From assembly GCF_019039035.1 (NCBI RefSeq), contig NZ_JAHNZT010000004.1, positions 1 through 64,000 on the forward strand: 64,000 nucleotides of DNA, in the 5' to 3' direction. Origin of the DNA: Citreicoccus inhibens (GTDB taxonomy: Bacteria; Myxococcota; Myxococcia; Myxococcales; Myxococcaceae). A program made the position numbers and the translations under genes. How positions within the stretch are numbered: the first letter of the stretch is position 1; every line of letters starts with the position of its first letter. Shown in pieces: positions 16,812-25,793 of this stretch. The notes under the pieces were generated by a model, which was given only the letters and a program-made list of their open reading frames with translations, made no database searches and had not been told where the DNA came from.

Positions 16812-18008
16812 ATGCCTCGCGCCGTCGCCGCCCCCCTTCCCCCGCCTTCCCCCCTCACCCCCGAGGAGGCCCGGCGCTACCTGGTGGGGCACCTGGGTCT
16901 GGCCCGGCCCGCCTACCCCGCTGGGGCGAGGGGCGTGCGGGCGCTGCTCCAGGGGCTGCGGTGCATCCAGCTGGATCCGCTCGATGTCATTGGCACCAAC
17001 GCGGACCTGGTCGCGCTCGCGCGCGTGGACGGCATCGCCCGGGGTGACGTGTACCGACACCTGCTGCCAGGACACGCCTTCGAGCACTTCGCCAAGGAGC
17101 GCTGCCTGCTACCCGGCAGCGCCTTCCCGTACTACCGCGAGCGCACGGCCCTGGCCCCGTGGCGACAGGCCGAGCGGCTCCGGCGCGTGCCCGAGGCCGT
17201 GCTCCACGCGGTGCTGGAGGAAGTGCGCGCCCGCGGCCCCGCGAGCGCCGAGGACCTGACCGACCACGGCCGCGTGGATCCGCTGGACTGGAGTGGTTGG
17301 AAGGGAACGGGCCGCGCCACCACCATGGCGCTCGAGGTGCTGTGGGCGCGCTGCCAGGTCGTGGTGTGTGGCCGAGGCTCCTCCGGCAAGGTCTACGACA
17401 TACCGGGCCGCGCGCTGCCGCGAGTGGCCGAGGCGAAGCCCGCCGAGACCTTCGAGCGCTGGGCCGTGCGCGAGCGCGTGGAGGCCGCGGGGCTGCTGTG
17501 CCGCGTGGCCGGGCCGCACTGGTCCGTGCTCTCCGACATCCGCACCTCGGCGCTGCCGGATGAGCTGGTGCGCGAGGGTGAGCTGGAGGAGGTCGTGCTC
17601 CCGGGCTCACCGCGGCGCTTCCTCGCGCCGCGTGGCTTCCGCCAGCGCGAGGCCACCGCGCCGGATGACCGCATGAGAATCCTGGGGCCGTTGGATCCAC
17701 TGCTGTGGGACCGCACGCTGGTGCGACTCGCGTTCGGGTTCGACTACGTGTGGGAGGTGTACAAGCCCGCCGAGCAGCGCCAATGGGGCTGGTACGTGTG
17801 TCCGCTGCTGTATCGCGGCGAGTTGGTGGGGCGCATCGAAGCGCGCGTGCGCGAGGACACGCTCCACGTGGAGAAGCTGTGGCGCGAGCCGAACGCCGTG
17901 CTCGATGACGCGGCGCTCGACGAGGCACTCGCGCGACACGCGAGCGCCTGCGGTGCCGAGCGCGTGCGGCGTCCGCGCTCCCGCAGCACGGCGCGGCGCG
18001 CGAGCTGA
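16812..18008 (+). CDS. YcaQ/AlkX-like winged-helix DNA glycosylase
   Basis: Protein of 398 residues, the usual length of the HTH_42 family (E. coli YcaQ/AlkX, Streptomyces AlkZ). Tandem winged helices occupy the first two thirds. The catalytic segment is RCIQLDPLDVIG, which has the Q-x-D version of the family's Q-x-Q/Q-x-D motif; the Q-x-D form is the AlkX type that unhooks interstrand crosslinks and removes bulky alkylated bases. Other family blocks are LDYxxER-like FAKERCLLP, LDWSGWKGTGRATTMALE and the C-terminal GPLDPLLWDRTLVRLAFGF. It could protect against DNA-alkylating metabolites made or met by the organism. The stop is followed by a 434 bp intergenic region. Confidence 0.8.
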   Translation: MPRAVAAPLPPPSPLTPEEARRYLVGHLGLARPAYPAGARGVRALLQGLRCIQLDPLDVIGTNADLVALARVDGIARGDVYRHLLPGHAFEHFAKERCLLPGSAFPYYRERTALAPWRQAERLRRVPEAVLHAVLEEVRARGPASAEDLTDHGRVDPLDWSGWKGTGRATTMALEVLWARCQVVVCGRGSSGKVYDIPGRALPRVAEAKPAETFERWAVRERVEAAGLLCRVAGPHWSVLSDIRTSALPDELVREGELEEVVLPGSPRRFLAPRGFRQREATAPDDRMRILGPLDPLLWDRTLVRLAFGFDYVWEVYKPAEQRQWGWYVCPLLYRGELVGRIEARVREDTLHVEKLWREPNAVLDDAALDEALARHASACGAERVRRPRSRSTARRAS

Positions 18009-18442
18009 CCTCGCGCTCGCGGACTGGAAGCCCGTCTCCACCGCCTGTCGGGGAGACATGCGGGCGCCCCCTGGTGCGCCGCGGCACGCGACACACGAGC
18101 CCTCGCACGACCTTCCGGACACATGCGCGATGAAACACGTGCGCGCGCTCCACCACATCCCTATCGGAAAAACACAGAACGACCGCAGTGCCGCGGCGTC
18201 GGAGGGACCTGTTGCTTCAAATACATACTCACACTGAAACGAAAACAAGAAAACCATGGATTAACTAGCGGGTGGTGAAACGCCCAGGGGTGGAGTGAGA
18301 CACCCAATTCCGGGCGAGGGGTCTCTCCAACGCCTCTCATGCGTCGCATGGGCTGACGGTCCGCCGATTGATTCATGCCTGCCATCTACTGGACAGTCAT
18401 TGGCCCGGCCTCTCCCCAGCGCCTGGAATAGGAAATCCCATC
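18009..18442. promoter_or_regulatory. Intergenic region with AT-rich patch upstream of the A-T-R gene
   Basis: No gene with normal codon bias was seen here. Between about 18165 and 18270 the base composition drops to clearly AT-rich (for example ttgcttcaaatacatactcacactg and gaaaacaagaaaaccatgg), as in active promoter regions of this genome. A weak short inverted repeat (gggtg...caccc) lies near 18280-18297. The likely start of the downstream gene, ATG 18443, has only a weak ribosome site (taggaa). Confidence 0.4.
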
Positions 18443-21442
18443 ATGCCCTCACCGCTCGTCCTGCGGCTTCCCGAGACTTCGCAGGTTGTTTTTGGACACA
18501 CGGTGCTGAATCAGCCGGAGTTGTTGCGGCGCGCGACGCTCATCGCCGAGCGGCTGCGCACGGACTTCGGAGTCGTGGCGGGAGACCGGGTGGGGTTGAT
18601 GACCGTCCCCGGGCCAGACGTGGTGCCCGCCCTGCTGGGCATCTGGATGGCGGGGGCGGCCTACGTGCCGCTCGACCCCTTCCTCCCGGATGAGCGATTG
18701 CTGCGCATCGTGCGAGACGCGGGCCTGCGAGGCATTGTCACGCAGCGCGAGCACCGCATCACCCTGGGCCTGCTCGAGAGCTGGCTGGGCGGGGCCCTGC
18801 CCTCGTTCGCGGTGGACGCGGAGGAGGAGTTCTCCCAAGCGCCCGCCCGCGCGCCCTCCGCGGACCTGGAGGTGCCGCCCGAGCGGCCGGCCTATCTCAT
18901 CTACACGTCTGGCAGCACGGGTGAGCCCAAGGGCGTGGTCTGCACCTTCCAGGGCGTGCACAACCTCATCCAGGCCGCGCGCCCCATCATGGCGCTGGGC
19001 TCCGCGACCCGTCATCTCCAGTTCGCGAGCATCAACTTTGACGCCTCGGTCTGGGAGCTGTTCCCCACCCTCTTCTGGGGTGGCACCGTGGTGCAGGGCA
19101 GCCGCGAGGAGCTGTTGCCTGGCCGCCGGCTGGCGCATGCACTGCATCACCATCGGGTGACCCACGTGTGCTTGCCGCCCTCGGTGCTGGGACAGCTCGG
19201 GCCGTTCGTGGACGCGCTGCCGGACCTCACCGACGTCATCATGGCCGGCGAGCGCTGCCCGCCTCCCTTGGCGGATCGCTGGCATGTCTCGGGGCGCCGC
19301 GTCTTCAACGCCTATGGCCCCACCGAGACCACGGTGTGCGCGACGATGTATCGCGTGCGCGGAGACGAGGCACCGGTCCCCATCGGGACCCCGCTGCCGG
19401 GGGTGCGCCTGCGCGTCATGCACGCCGGGGGCGAGGAGGCCCGCCCGGGACAGACGGGTGAGCTGTGGATTGGAGGCGCGGGCGTCGCCGCGGGCTACCG
19501 CAACCAGCCGGACAAGACGCGCGAGGCCTTCCCGCGCGATGCGGCCGGGGACGTCTGGTACCGGACGGGAGACGAGGTGGTGTACCGAGACGACGGCGAG
19601 CTCGTCTTCCTCGGGCGGCTGGACCACCAGGTGAAGCTGCGCGGATTCCGCATCGAGCTGGAGGCCATCGAGCAAGCGCTGTACGCCTTCCCCGGCGTCG
19701 CGCAGGCGGCGGTGAAGGTGTTCGAGGAGACGGACGCCCAAGGGCAGGTCTCCGGAGAGCTGGTCGCCTACTACGCCGTCCATGAAGGAGCCGCCGTCTC
19801 GCGCGACGCGCTGCGCGCGCAGGTTTCCGCGGTGCTGCCGGACTACATGGTGCCGCACCACTTCCAGTCGCTGCCGCGGCTGCCATTGATGCCCAACCTG
19901 GGCAAGGTGGACCGCCAGGCGCTGCCGCCCCCTCGGGACTGGAAGCGCGCCGACGCGGCCCGCCCTCCCAGCACCGCCAGCACCCCCATGGAACGGCTGT
20001 GCCGCGTGTTCGAGCAGACGCTCCGCGCGGCGCCGGGCACCTTCACCGAGTCCACCCACTTCTTCCATGCCGGCGGGGACTCGCTGGGCGTGGCCCGCGT
20101 GCTGGCGCGCGTGGAGGAGGAGTTCGGCGTCTCGCTTCCCTCTCGACAGCTCTACTCCCACCCCACGCCCGCCGCGCTGTTGCCCTTCTGCGCCACGGAT
20201 GGCGGCGCGCTCCCCCAGCCAGACTCCGTGCGCGACACGCTGCTGGCGGACGCGGCCTCCGTGCCGTCGCTCCGGCTGAACGCCCGGGGGACTCAGGATG
20301 CGCGCCCACCGCGCGCGGTGCTGCTCACCGGGGCCACGGGGTTCCTGGGCATCCACCTGCTCGCGGCGCTGGCCTCGCGCGTGGAGCGCGTCTACTGCCT
20401 GGTGCGTGCCCGGGACACCGCCGAGGCCCAGGCCCGCGTGCGCGCCACGGCGGCCCGCTACGCCGTCACCCTGCCCTGGAGCGAGGACCGCATCCGCGCG
20501 GTGCCGGGCGACATCACCCGCGAGTCGCTGGGCATGGAGCCGCTGCTGCATGACACGCTGGCGCGCGCGTGCGACGCGGTGGTGCACGCGGCGGCGAACA
20601 TCAGCTACATCCTGCCGTACGCCGACGCGGGCCGGCCCAACGTCGCGGGCACCCAGAACGTGCTCGCCTTCACCGCCTACGGCCGGCTCAAGGCGCTGCA
20701 TCACGTGTCCTCGCTCAGCGTGTACGGCGCGCTGGGCACCCTCAAGGACCGGCAGGTGGTGCCCGAGGACTTCGACCTCGACGAATCCCTGGACCTGATG
20801 CGCTACGAGAACGGCTACACCCGCGCCAAGTGGGTCGCGGAGCGGCTCGTCACGGCCGCGCGCGCGGCGGGGATGCCCGTGAGCATCTACCGCCCTGGCT
20901 TCATCGAGGGCCACAGCCGCACGGGCATCGGCAACGCGGATGACCTCTTGTGCCGGCTCCTGGTGGGCAACATCCAGATGGGCATCTACCCGGACTTCCC
21001 GCAGAAGTACTGGCTGCCCGTGCCGGTGGACTACGTGGCGACGGCCATGGCGCACCTCGTGGTCAACCAGCCACCGGGTGGCAACTACAACCTGGTGGCC
21101 GAACGCAGCCAGGAGCCCTCGCACAACGAAATCTTCGAGAGGCTCGGGGGCAAGGGGCATCCGCTGTTCCGCGTGCAGCCGCACGTGTGGCTGCGAGAGC
21201 TCACGCGGTTGGGACCGGACAACGCGCTGTTCCCCTTGGTGGGGTTCATGCGCGAGAAGGTCTACCACGGCACGCGAACGCTGCTGGAGCTGCACTACCG
21301 CTCCCCCATCGCCGACACGACGAACACGCGCGCGGCGCTCGCGGGCAGTGGCATCCAGTGCCCGGACATCGACGAGGCCCTGCTGCGCCGCTACCGCACG
21401 CACCTGCTCCAGCGACACCGCCACGCCGTCCGCGCGGCCTGA
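18443..21442 (+). CDS. NRPS-like A-T-R amino-acid reductase
   Basis: Protein of 999 residues from ATG 18443; ATG 18368 is an alternative. Adenylation domain (about 1-500): YLIYTSGSTGEPKGVV (A3), FDASVWELF with Asp200, NAYGPTETTVCATMY (A5), YRTGDEV (A7) and NLGKVDRQAL with Lys488 (A10). Reading the ten specificity positions against GrsA gives D-A-W-C-I-A-A-V-C-K, close to the Phe code. Carrier domain: FFHAGGDSLG with Ser547 for phosphopantetheine. Thioester reductase domain (about 615-985): VLLTGATGFLG (Gly630) and a Tyr792/Lys796 pair in GYTRAKW. There is no condensation domain. It should activate an aromatic amino acid and release it reductively as aldehyde or alcohol. No other biosynthetic gene adjoins it. 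Confidence 0.88.
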   Translation: MPSPLVLRLPETSQVVFGHTVLNQPELLRRATLIAERLRTDFGVVAGDRVGLMTVPGPDVVPALLGIWMAGAAYVPLDPFLPDERLLRIVRDAGLRGIVTQREHRITLGLLESWLGGALPSFAVDAEEEFSQAPARAPSADLEVPPERPAYLIYTSGSTGEPKGVVCTFQGVHNLIQAARPIMALGSATRHLQFASINFDASVWELFPTLFWGGTVVQGSREELLPGRRLAHALHHHRVTHVCLPPSVLGQLGPFVDALPDLTDVIMAGERCPPPLADRWHVSGRRVFNAYGPTETTVCATMYRVRGDEAPVPIGTPLPGVRLRVMHAGGEEARPGQTGELWIGGAGVAAGYRNQPDKTREAFPRDAAGDVWYRTGDEVVYRDDGELVFLGRLDHQVKLRGFRIELEAIEQALYAFPGVAQAAVKVFEETDAQGQVSGELVAYYAVHEGAAVSRDALRAQVSAVLPDYMVPHHFQSLPRLPLMPNLGKVDRQALPPPRDWKRADAARPPSTASTPMERLCRVFEQTLRAAPGTFTESTHFFHAGGDSLGVARVLARVEEEFGVSLPSRQLYSHPTPAALLPFCATDGGALPQPDSVRDTLLADAASVPSLRLNARGTQDARPPRAVLLTGATGFLGIHLLAALASRVERVYCLVRARDTAEAQARVRATAARYAVTLPWSEDRIRAVPGDITRESLGMEPLLHDTLARACDAVVHAAANISYILPYADAGRPNVAGTQNVLAFTAYGRLKALHHVSSLSVYGALGTLKDRQVVPEDFDLDESLDLMRYENGYTRAKWVAERLVTAARAAGMPVSIYRPGFIEGHSRTGIGNADDLLCRLLVGNIQMGIYPDFPQKYWLPVPVDYVATAMAHLVVNQPPGGNYNLVAERSQEPSHNEIFERLGGKGHPLFRVQPHVWLRELTRLGPDNALFPLVGFMREKVYHGTRTLLELHYRSPIADTTNTRAALAGSGIQCPDIDEALLRRYRTHLLQRHRHAVRAA

Positions 21443-21479
21443 GGCAGACGGGGCCGCGTCGTATTAGAAGGCACTCCGC

Positions 21480-21902
21480 ATGTCGTCCACCGCCCCCCGC
21501 CGTCGTGAGCCGCACGCGCCACCCCGCTCCTGGTGGCGGCAGGTGCTGGACTTCCTGGAGCTGTCCAGCCCCGAGGGACAGAAAGGCCTCGCCCTCGTGG
21601 TGGGCCTGCTCGTCGTCGGATTCGGGCCGCTGGTGCTGCTCGCGGTCCTGGACGTGAGTGGCCCTTTGCGCAAGCTGCTGGTCGCGCTGGGGCCCGTGTC
21701 CATCTGTCTGGGATTCGCGGGCCTCGTCCTGGTGTGTGGCTACCGGTATGGCGAGGCGCTCAAGTGGTCGCGCCGCCAGACGTGGGGACTCGCCGCGATG
21801 TTCGTGGGCCTGGGCCTGCTGGGTGGCCTGGGGCTCTGGTTCAGCGAGAGCTCGCCGGAGCACGGCCAGCGCCCGTCCTCGGTCGGGGACGAGCGCCCGT
21901 GA
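21480..21902 (+). CDS. Small three-helix membrane protein
   Basis: Protein of 140 residues with an Arg/Pro-rich N-terminus and three hydrophobic helices: GLALVVGLLVVGFGPLVLLA, LVALGPVSICLGFAGLVLVC and WGLAAMFVGLGLLGGLGLWF. The end is polar (SESSPEHGQRPSSVGDERP). No family motif was recognised. It starts 37 bp after the reductase gene and may be co-transcribed with it, but nothing in the sequence ties it to that enzyme. It converges on the trigger-factor-like gene with 13 bp between stops. Confidence 0.6.
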   Translation: MSSTAPRRREPHAPPRSWWRQVLDFLELSSPEGQKGLALVVGLLVVGFGPLVLLAVLDVSGPLRKLLVALGPVSICLGFAGLVLVCGYRYGEALKWSRRQTWGLAAMFVGLGLLGGLGLWFSESSPEHGQRPSSVGDERP

Positions 21903-21915
21903 GCACCTGGAGCGG

Positions 21916-22992
21916 TCAGCCCTGCTCCGCGCCCTCGAAGACGACCTTCGCCTGGTTCATGACGTGCTCGACCGCGAGCAGGTACCAGCCCATCTCGGTG
22001 AGGCGCCTGGTCGTCTCCGGCGTCTCACGCAGGGCGGCGTGCACGTCCGCCGCGGTGAGCCCGAAGGGCTCCGTGGAGTCGCGGATCAACTGCTCCAGCT
22101 TCTCCGCCGTGAGCTGTAGCTTCGCGGCTTCGGTGACGGCCTTCAGCACGAGGCCAATGTGCAATCCGCGCTCGGCGTCCGCGCGCGTGGTCGGGTCGGT
22201 GAGCCAGCCGCGGAGCGCCTCTTGCTGCTCCTCGACGTCGAACTGGTACGCGACCATGGCCTGACCCTCGGCATGGACCCAACGGCGGCGGAGCTCCTCA
22301 TCCACCAACGTCGGTGACAGCTCCACCGGAGCGCGCCGGGCCACCTCGTCCAGCACCAGGTCCTGGGCCTGCACCCACAGCTGCGCCGCGAGCGCGTCCT
22401 CCATCTCCTCACGCAGCTGGCTCATCACTTCATCCAGGGTGCCGCCCATGCCGAGCTTCGAGAGGAACTCGGGCGAGGTCTCCGGCAGCATCGTCACCTG
22501 GTGCGCGCCGAGGATGTCCACGAGGAAGCGCGCGGGCTTCCCCTGGAGCGACTCCACCGGATAGTCGTCCGGCAGCACGAGGGCGATCTGCATGGACTCG
22601 CCCACCTTGCCCCCTTCCGCGACGCCCTCGCAGAACCCAGGCAGCGCCTCGATGGGCGCCAGCTCCGTCCGCATTCCGAAGCGCGCGCTGAACGGGATGA
22701 GCGTCCCATCGCAGTAGCCCACGATGTTGAGCTGCACGTCGTCGCCCAGCTCCAGCGACTCGCCGGCCTGACGCTCGCGCGTGGTGGCCACGGCCCGGCG
22801 CTTCTCGTGGAAGTTGCGCAGGAGGTCTTCCTCGGTCAGGTCCTCCGGAGTGGGGACGCGCACGGAGAGCCCGTCCAGGGACGGGGCCTTCACGTGGGGG
22901 AGCTTGAGGGCCTCGGCGGAAGCGCTGCTCACCACCGGGCTCATCTTGAGCAGGCGCTCGACACCCCGACCTGATGATTGCTTGCTGCTCAC
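21916..22992 (-). CDS. Trigger-factor-like chaperone without ribosome-binding domain
   Basis: Protein of 358 residues. GTG 22992 is chosen because gggag lies just upstream; ATG 23058 has no ribosome site. Residues about 80-185 read as a trigger-factor PPIase domain (LGDDVQLNIVGYCDGTLIPF, ELAPIEALPGFCEGVAEGGK, VLPDDYPVESLQGKPARFLV). The rest matches the helical chaperone arms (VMSQLREEMEDALAAQLW, VELSPTLVDEELRRRWVHAE). The N-terminal ribosome-docking domain with its G-F-R-x-G-x-x-P loop is absent, replaced by about 45 low-complexity residues. It is probably a ribosome-independent holdase/foldase. It lies directly downstream of the glycine-zipper gene, 121 bp away on the same strand, and may serve that product. 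Confidence 0.72.
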   Translation of the reverse strand: MSSKQSSGRGVERLLKMSPVVSSASAEALKLPHVKAPSLDGLSVRVPTPEDLTEEDLLRNFHEKRRAVATTRERQAGESLELGDDVQLNIVGYCDGTLIPFSARFGMRTELAPIEALPGFCEGVAEGGKVGESMQIALVLPDDYPVESLQGKPARFLVDILGAHQVTMLPETSPEFLSKLGMGGTLDEVMSQLREEMEDALAAQLWVQAQDLVLDEVARRAPVELSPTLVDEELRRRWVHAEGQAMVAYQFDVEEQQEALRGWLTDPTTRADAERGLHIGLVLKAVTEAAKLQLTAEKLEQLIRDSTEPFGLTAADVHAALRETPETTRRLTEMGWYLLAVEHVMNQAKVVFEGAEQG

Positions 22993-23113
22993 GGATGCTC
23001 CCGGGAGATAGGCGTGCCAGCGCCCGCGCCAATGGGGAACAAAGCGACGGCTCGGCATGGACCCAAGGCTTAGTCCAGCCGAGCCGCTCTGACAAACGAC
23101 GAAGCGGTGAGGC

Positions 23114-24157
23114 TTACTTGAAGAAGGCGCCCACGATGCTGGACACCGTGGAGACCGCGGCGCCGACCTGGCTGACCACCGGGATGTTGGTGGCCGCGGC
23201 GATGGAGCCCACCGCGGTGATGACAGACGTCACCTTCTTGCCCACGCCCGCGTTCTTGTCCATCAGCGTCGCGCCCGCGTTGGCCACATCGACGGCCGCG
23301 ATGGCGACGTTGACGCCCGGAGCGAACCGGCCCAGCGCCTTGGCGGCGGTGCCAGCGGCGGCCTTCGCGCCCGCCTTCACCGCGACCTCACCGGCCTCCT
23401 TGCCCACCGCGGACAGCGCGGCCTTGGCGGCCGAGCGGGTGCCGCTGCCCAGGATGCCCTTGGCCAGGGAGCTGCCCGCCTTGGCGGCATCGCCCGCGGC
23501 GGTGCTGATGGCGCGACCCACCGTCTTGGCCGTGCCGGACTCGAAGAGGCCCTTGGTCGCCGCGCCCTTCACGGCCTTGAGCACGTCCTCGCTGGCGTGC
23601 GGCAGCGCCTTCTTGAAGGTGTCGAGCGCCTTCTTCCCGGCGTCCAGCTTGCCCTTCATGATGTTGCCGCCCAGGATGCCGCCCATCACCTTGCCGCCGA
23701 CGATGCCGCCCGTCGTGGCGGTGATGCCCGCCTTGGCCGCGTCCATGCTCGACCGCGTGGCGGCGAGGATGTCGTCCTTGCTGCCCGTGCGGATGGCCTG
23801 ACGGATGTCCTTGAACGCCGTGGCGCCCGCCATCGCCGCGCCGGGGATGCCCGCGTAGCGCATGGCCGCGTTCATCTTGGCGCCGAACTGGGTCACGCCC
23901 TTGAACGTGCCCTGCGCGAACGTCGGGTTCCGGACGAAGTCCAGGTTCGTCTTCCCGAGCAGCCCCTCAGCGCCCTGCTTGAGGTTCTTGATCTGCTGGA
24001 AGGCGTCCTTGCTGAACGCGAAGCCCTTCACGCTCTGGCTGGCGACAGCGACCCCGCCCTTGATGAGTTCCTTGTTCTCCGACAGCGTCTTCTCGACGGT
24101 CTTCTGAACGTTGGTGCGGACGGTGTTGAAGGTCTTCTTGATGTCGGGGAAACCCAT
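23114..24157 (-). CDS. Ala/Gly-rich protein with glycine-zipper segments
   Basis: Protein of 347 residues from ATG 24157 (gagg 8 bases upstream). No family was recognised. The first 70 residues are amphipathic and Lys-rich (DIKKTFNTVRTNVQKTVEKT). The middle has glycine-zipper runs (GGIVGGKVMGGILGG), followed by Ala/Lys helices (AAGTAAKALGRFAPGVN) and a hydrophobic tail (PVVSQVGAAVSTVSSIVGAF). There is no signal peptide. The pattern suggests a soluble protein that can insert into membranes, such as a pore former or secreted effector, but this is inference. The trigger-factor-like chaperone gene immediately downstream is a plausible dedicated partner. Codon use is like the neighbours. Confidence 0.6.
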   Translation of the reverse strand: MGFPDIKKTFNTVRTNVQKTVEKTLSENKELIKGGVAVASQSVKGFAFSKDAFQQIKNLKQGAEGLLGKTNLDFVRNPTFAQGTFKGVTQFGAKMNAAMRYAGIPGAAMAGATAFKDIRQAIRTGSKDDILAATRSSMDAAKAGITATTGGIVGGKVMGGILGGNIMKGKLDAGKKALDTFKKALPHASEDVLKAVKGAATKGLFESGTAKTVGRAISTAAGDAAKAGSSLAKGILGSGTRSAAKAALSAVGKEAGEVAVKAGAKAAAGTAAKALGRFAPGVNVAIAAVDVANAGATLMDKNAGVGKKVTSVITAVGSIAAATNIPVVSQVGAAVSTVSSIVGAFFK

Positions 24158-24365
24158 GGCGGGGCCTCGCGAATTGGCGAAAGGGATGGAACCTGCCTGG
24201 ATTGTCGTCCCCAATTCCTGAGAGTTGCGTCAGGACGCTCGAGGCTCGATGGCAGCCTGCGTCATCCGCCTGCGAGTGGCGCAATTCGTTGCATGGTCAA
24301 CCATTGCGTGCGGTAGGCCCGCAAGAGTCCGCCTGAGCTGTTCTTGCAACGCTTGCCTGCCTGGG

Positions 24366-25610
24366 TCAGTGGCGGCCGGACGGCGCGCTCGCGGCCTCTC
24401 GGAGCCGGTAGTGGGACAGCACTGGCTGGTGGTCCGAGGACTCGGTGGAGCGATCCACCTCGAAGAGCACGGGCTCCAGGCTGGGGCTCGCGTAGAAGTT
24501 GTCGAACCGCTTGCCGGTGGCGGGAACGAGGCCCGCTTCATCCGGCAGGGACGACAGCGTGGCGCAATCCGCCACATCCTGGAGCCGCAGCCACTCCTGA
24601 CCGCCGCGCGCGACGTGGCCCGAGCGCAGCGCCTCGCGCGCCGCGTGGGGCGTCATCACCGAGCCATCCGCGAGGCGCACGTGCACCTGCGCCGCGTGCG
24701 CGATGGTCTCGGGCAGCGCGTGCTCCAGGTGGTGGAGCGCGTGGCGCAGGCGCGGATCCGCGATGTTGCCCACGCCCCAGTCGCCCACCGTGGCCCTCGG
24801 CGTGCCGTACCGGGCGCGGTACTCCTCCACCGTGTCCGTGTCGTCGTACGCCCCCCAGTGGGCCCACAGCCAGGAGCCACCGCGCTTGATGGCGGTGTTC
24901 GCGTTGAAGTCCCCCAGCACCACCGCGTCCGCGTCCTCTCGGTGCCGCAGCAGCACGTTGAGCTGCCGGAGGTTGTGCGCGTTGATGCCCGAGTCTCCCA
25001 AGGCGTGGTGCAGGTTGTAGAGAGACACCGAGCGCCCCGCCACGTCGATGCGCGCCCAGAGCACGCCTCGGTCTTCCACCAACTCGCCGGGCTCACCCTG
25101 TCGCGCGATGGCCGCGTCGCGCTCCGCGTCCGCAATGACATACGTGAAATGCGCCGCGTCCCGCAGCGGATGCCGACTGAGCAAGGCCTTGCCATTCACC
25201 AGCCGCGCCGCGCTGCCGCCGTCATTCCCCTGATAGGCGAGGTGGAAGCCGAACCGGGACGCCAGGAGCGCGGCCATGGGCACGCTGGCTTCCTGCAACC
25301 CGATGACATCCGGCATCCGCCCGGCCTTCTCCAGCTGCGCGAAGTACGCGAGCAGCGGCTCGCGGTACAGCCCGCCGAGCAGGATGTTGTAGCTCATGAC
25401 CGTGAGGCCCGGACCTCGCGGCGGGGTCACGGCGGGGTGGCGAACCACCAGCGTGCGCCCGTCTCCCAGCCGGCGCTCGCCCGACGGCCGAGGCAGCGCG
25501 GTGAAGTCGGTGAAGCCCAGGGTCTCCTCGCGCCGAGGCCACTCCTCGGTCCCGCGCGCGAGCCGAGGCCCCACCGCGGGCAGGTGCTCCAAGAGCTCAG
25601 GGACCTTCAT
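24366..25610 (-). CDS. Endonuclease/exonuclease/phosphatase-family protein
   Basis: Protein of 414 residues. The EEP fold motifs are in order: LTVMSYNILLGG, IGLQEASVP (metal-binding Glu), LYNLHHALGDSG (His), VVLGDFNANT (D-x-N) and SSDHQPVLSHY (final D-H). An N-terminal extension of about 65 residues precedes the catalytic core. Family members hydrolyse DNA, RNA, phosphoinositides or sphingomyelin; no feature here chooses between them, and there is no signal peptide. A gagggg ribosome site precedes the ATG. A 183 bp gap separates it from the upstream rpiA gene on the same strand. Confidence 0.8.
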   Translation of the reverse strand: MKVPELLEHLPAVGPRLARGTEEWPRREETLGFTDFTALPRPSGERRLGDGRTLVVRHPAVTPPRGPGLTVMSYNILLGGLYREPLLAYFAQLEKAGRMPDVIGLQEASVPMAALLASRFGFHLAYQGNDGGSAARLVNGKALLSRHPLRDAAHFTYVIADAERDAAIARQGEPGELVEDRGVLWARIDVAGRSVSLYNLHHALGDSGINAHNLRQLNVLLRHREDADAVVLGDFNANTAIKRGGSWLWAHWGAYDDTDTVEEYRARYGTPRATVGDWGVGNIADPRLRHALHHLEHALPETIAHAAQVHVRLADGSVMTPHAAREALRSGHVARGGQEWLRLQDVADCATLSSLPDEAGLVPATGKRFDNFYASPSLEPVLFEVDRSTESSDHQPVLSHYRLREAASAPSGRH

Positions 25611-25793
25611 GCCGGGCCCCTCGCGCGGCGCGCGTGGGATAGCGAGAGTCTGGCAAGGTGAGCCTCCGGGGTTCTCCCCTCAAGGTCGGGGCGGGGACGC
25701 GGTCACGCCAGCGGCGAGGACCCTCCACCCTCACGTCCGGGCGGCGCCTCGCTCGCCACACGGCCATCCCCTCAACTGGCTCGACGCGCCGGC

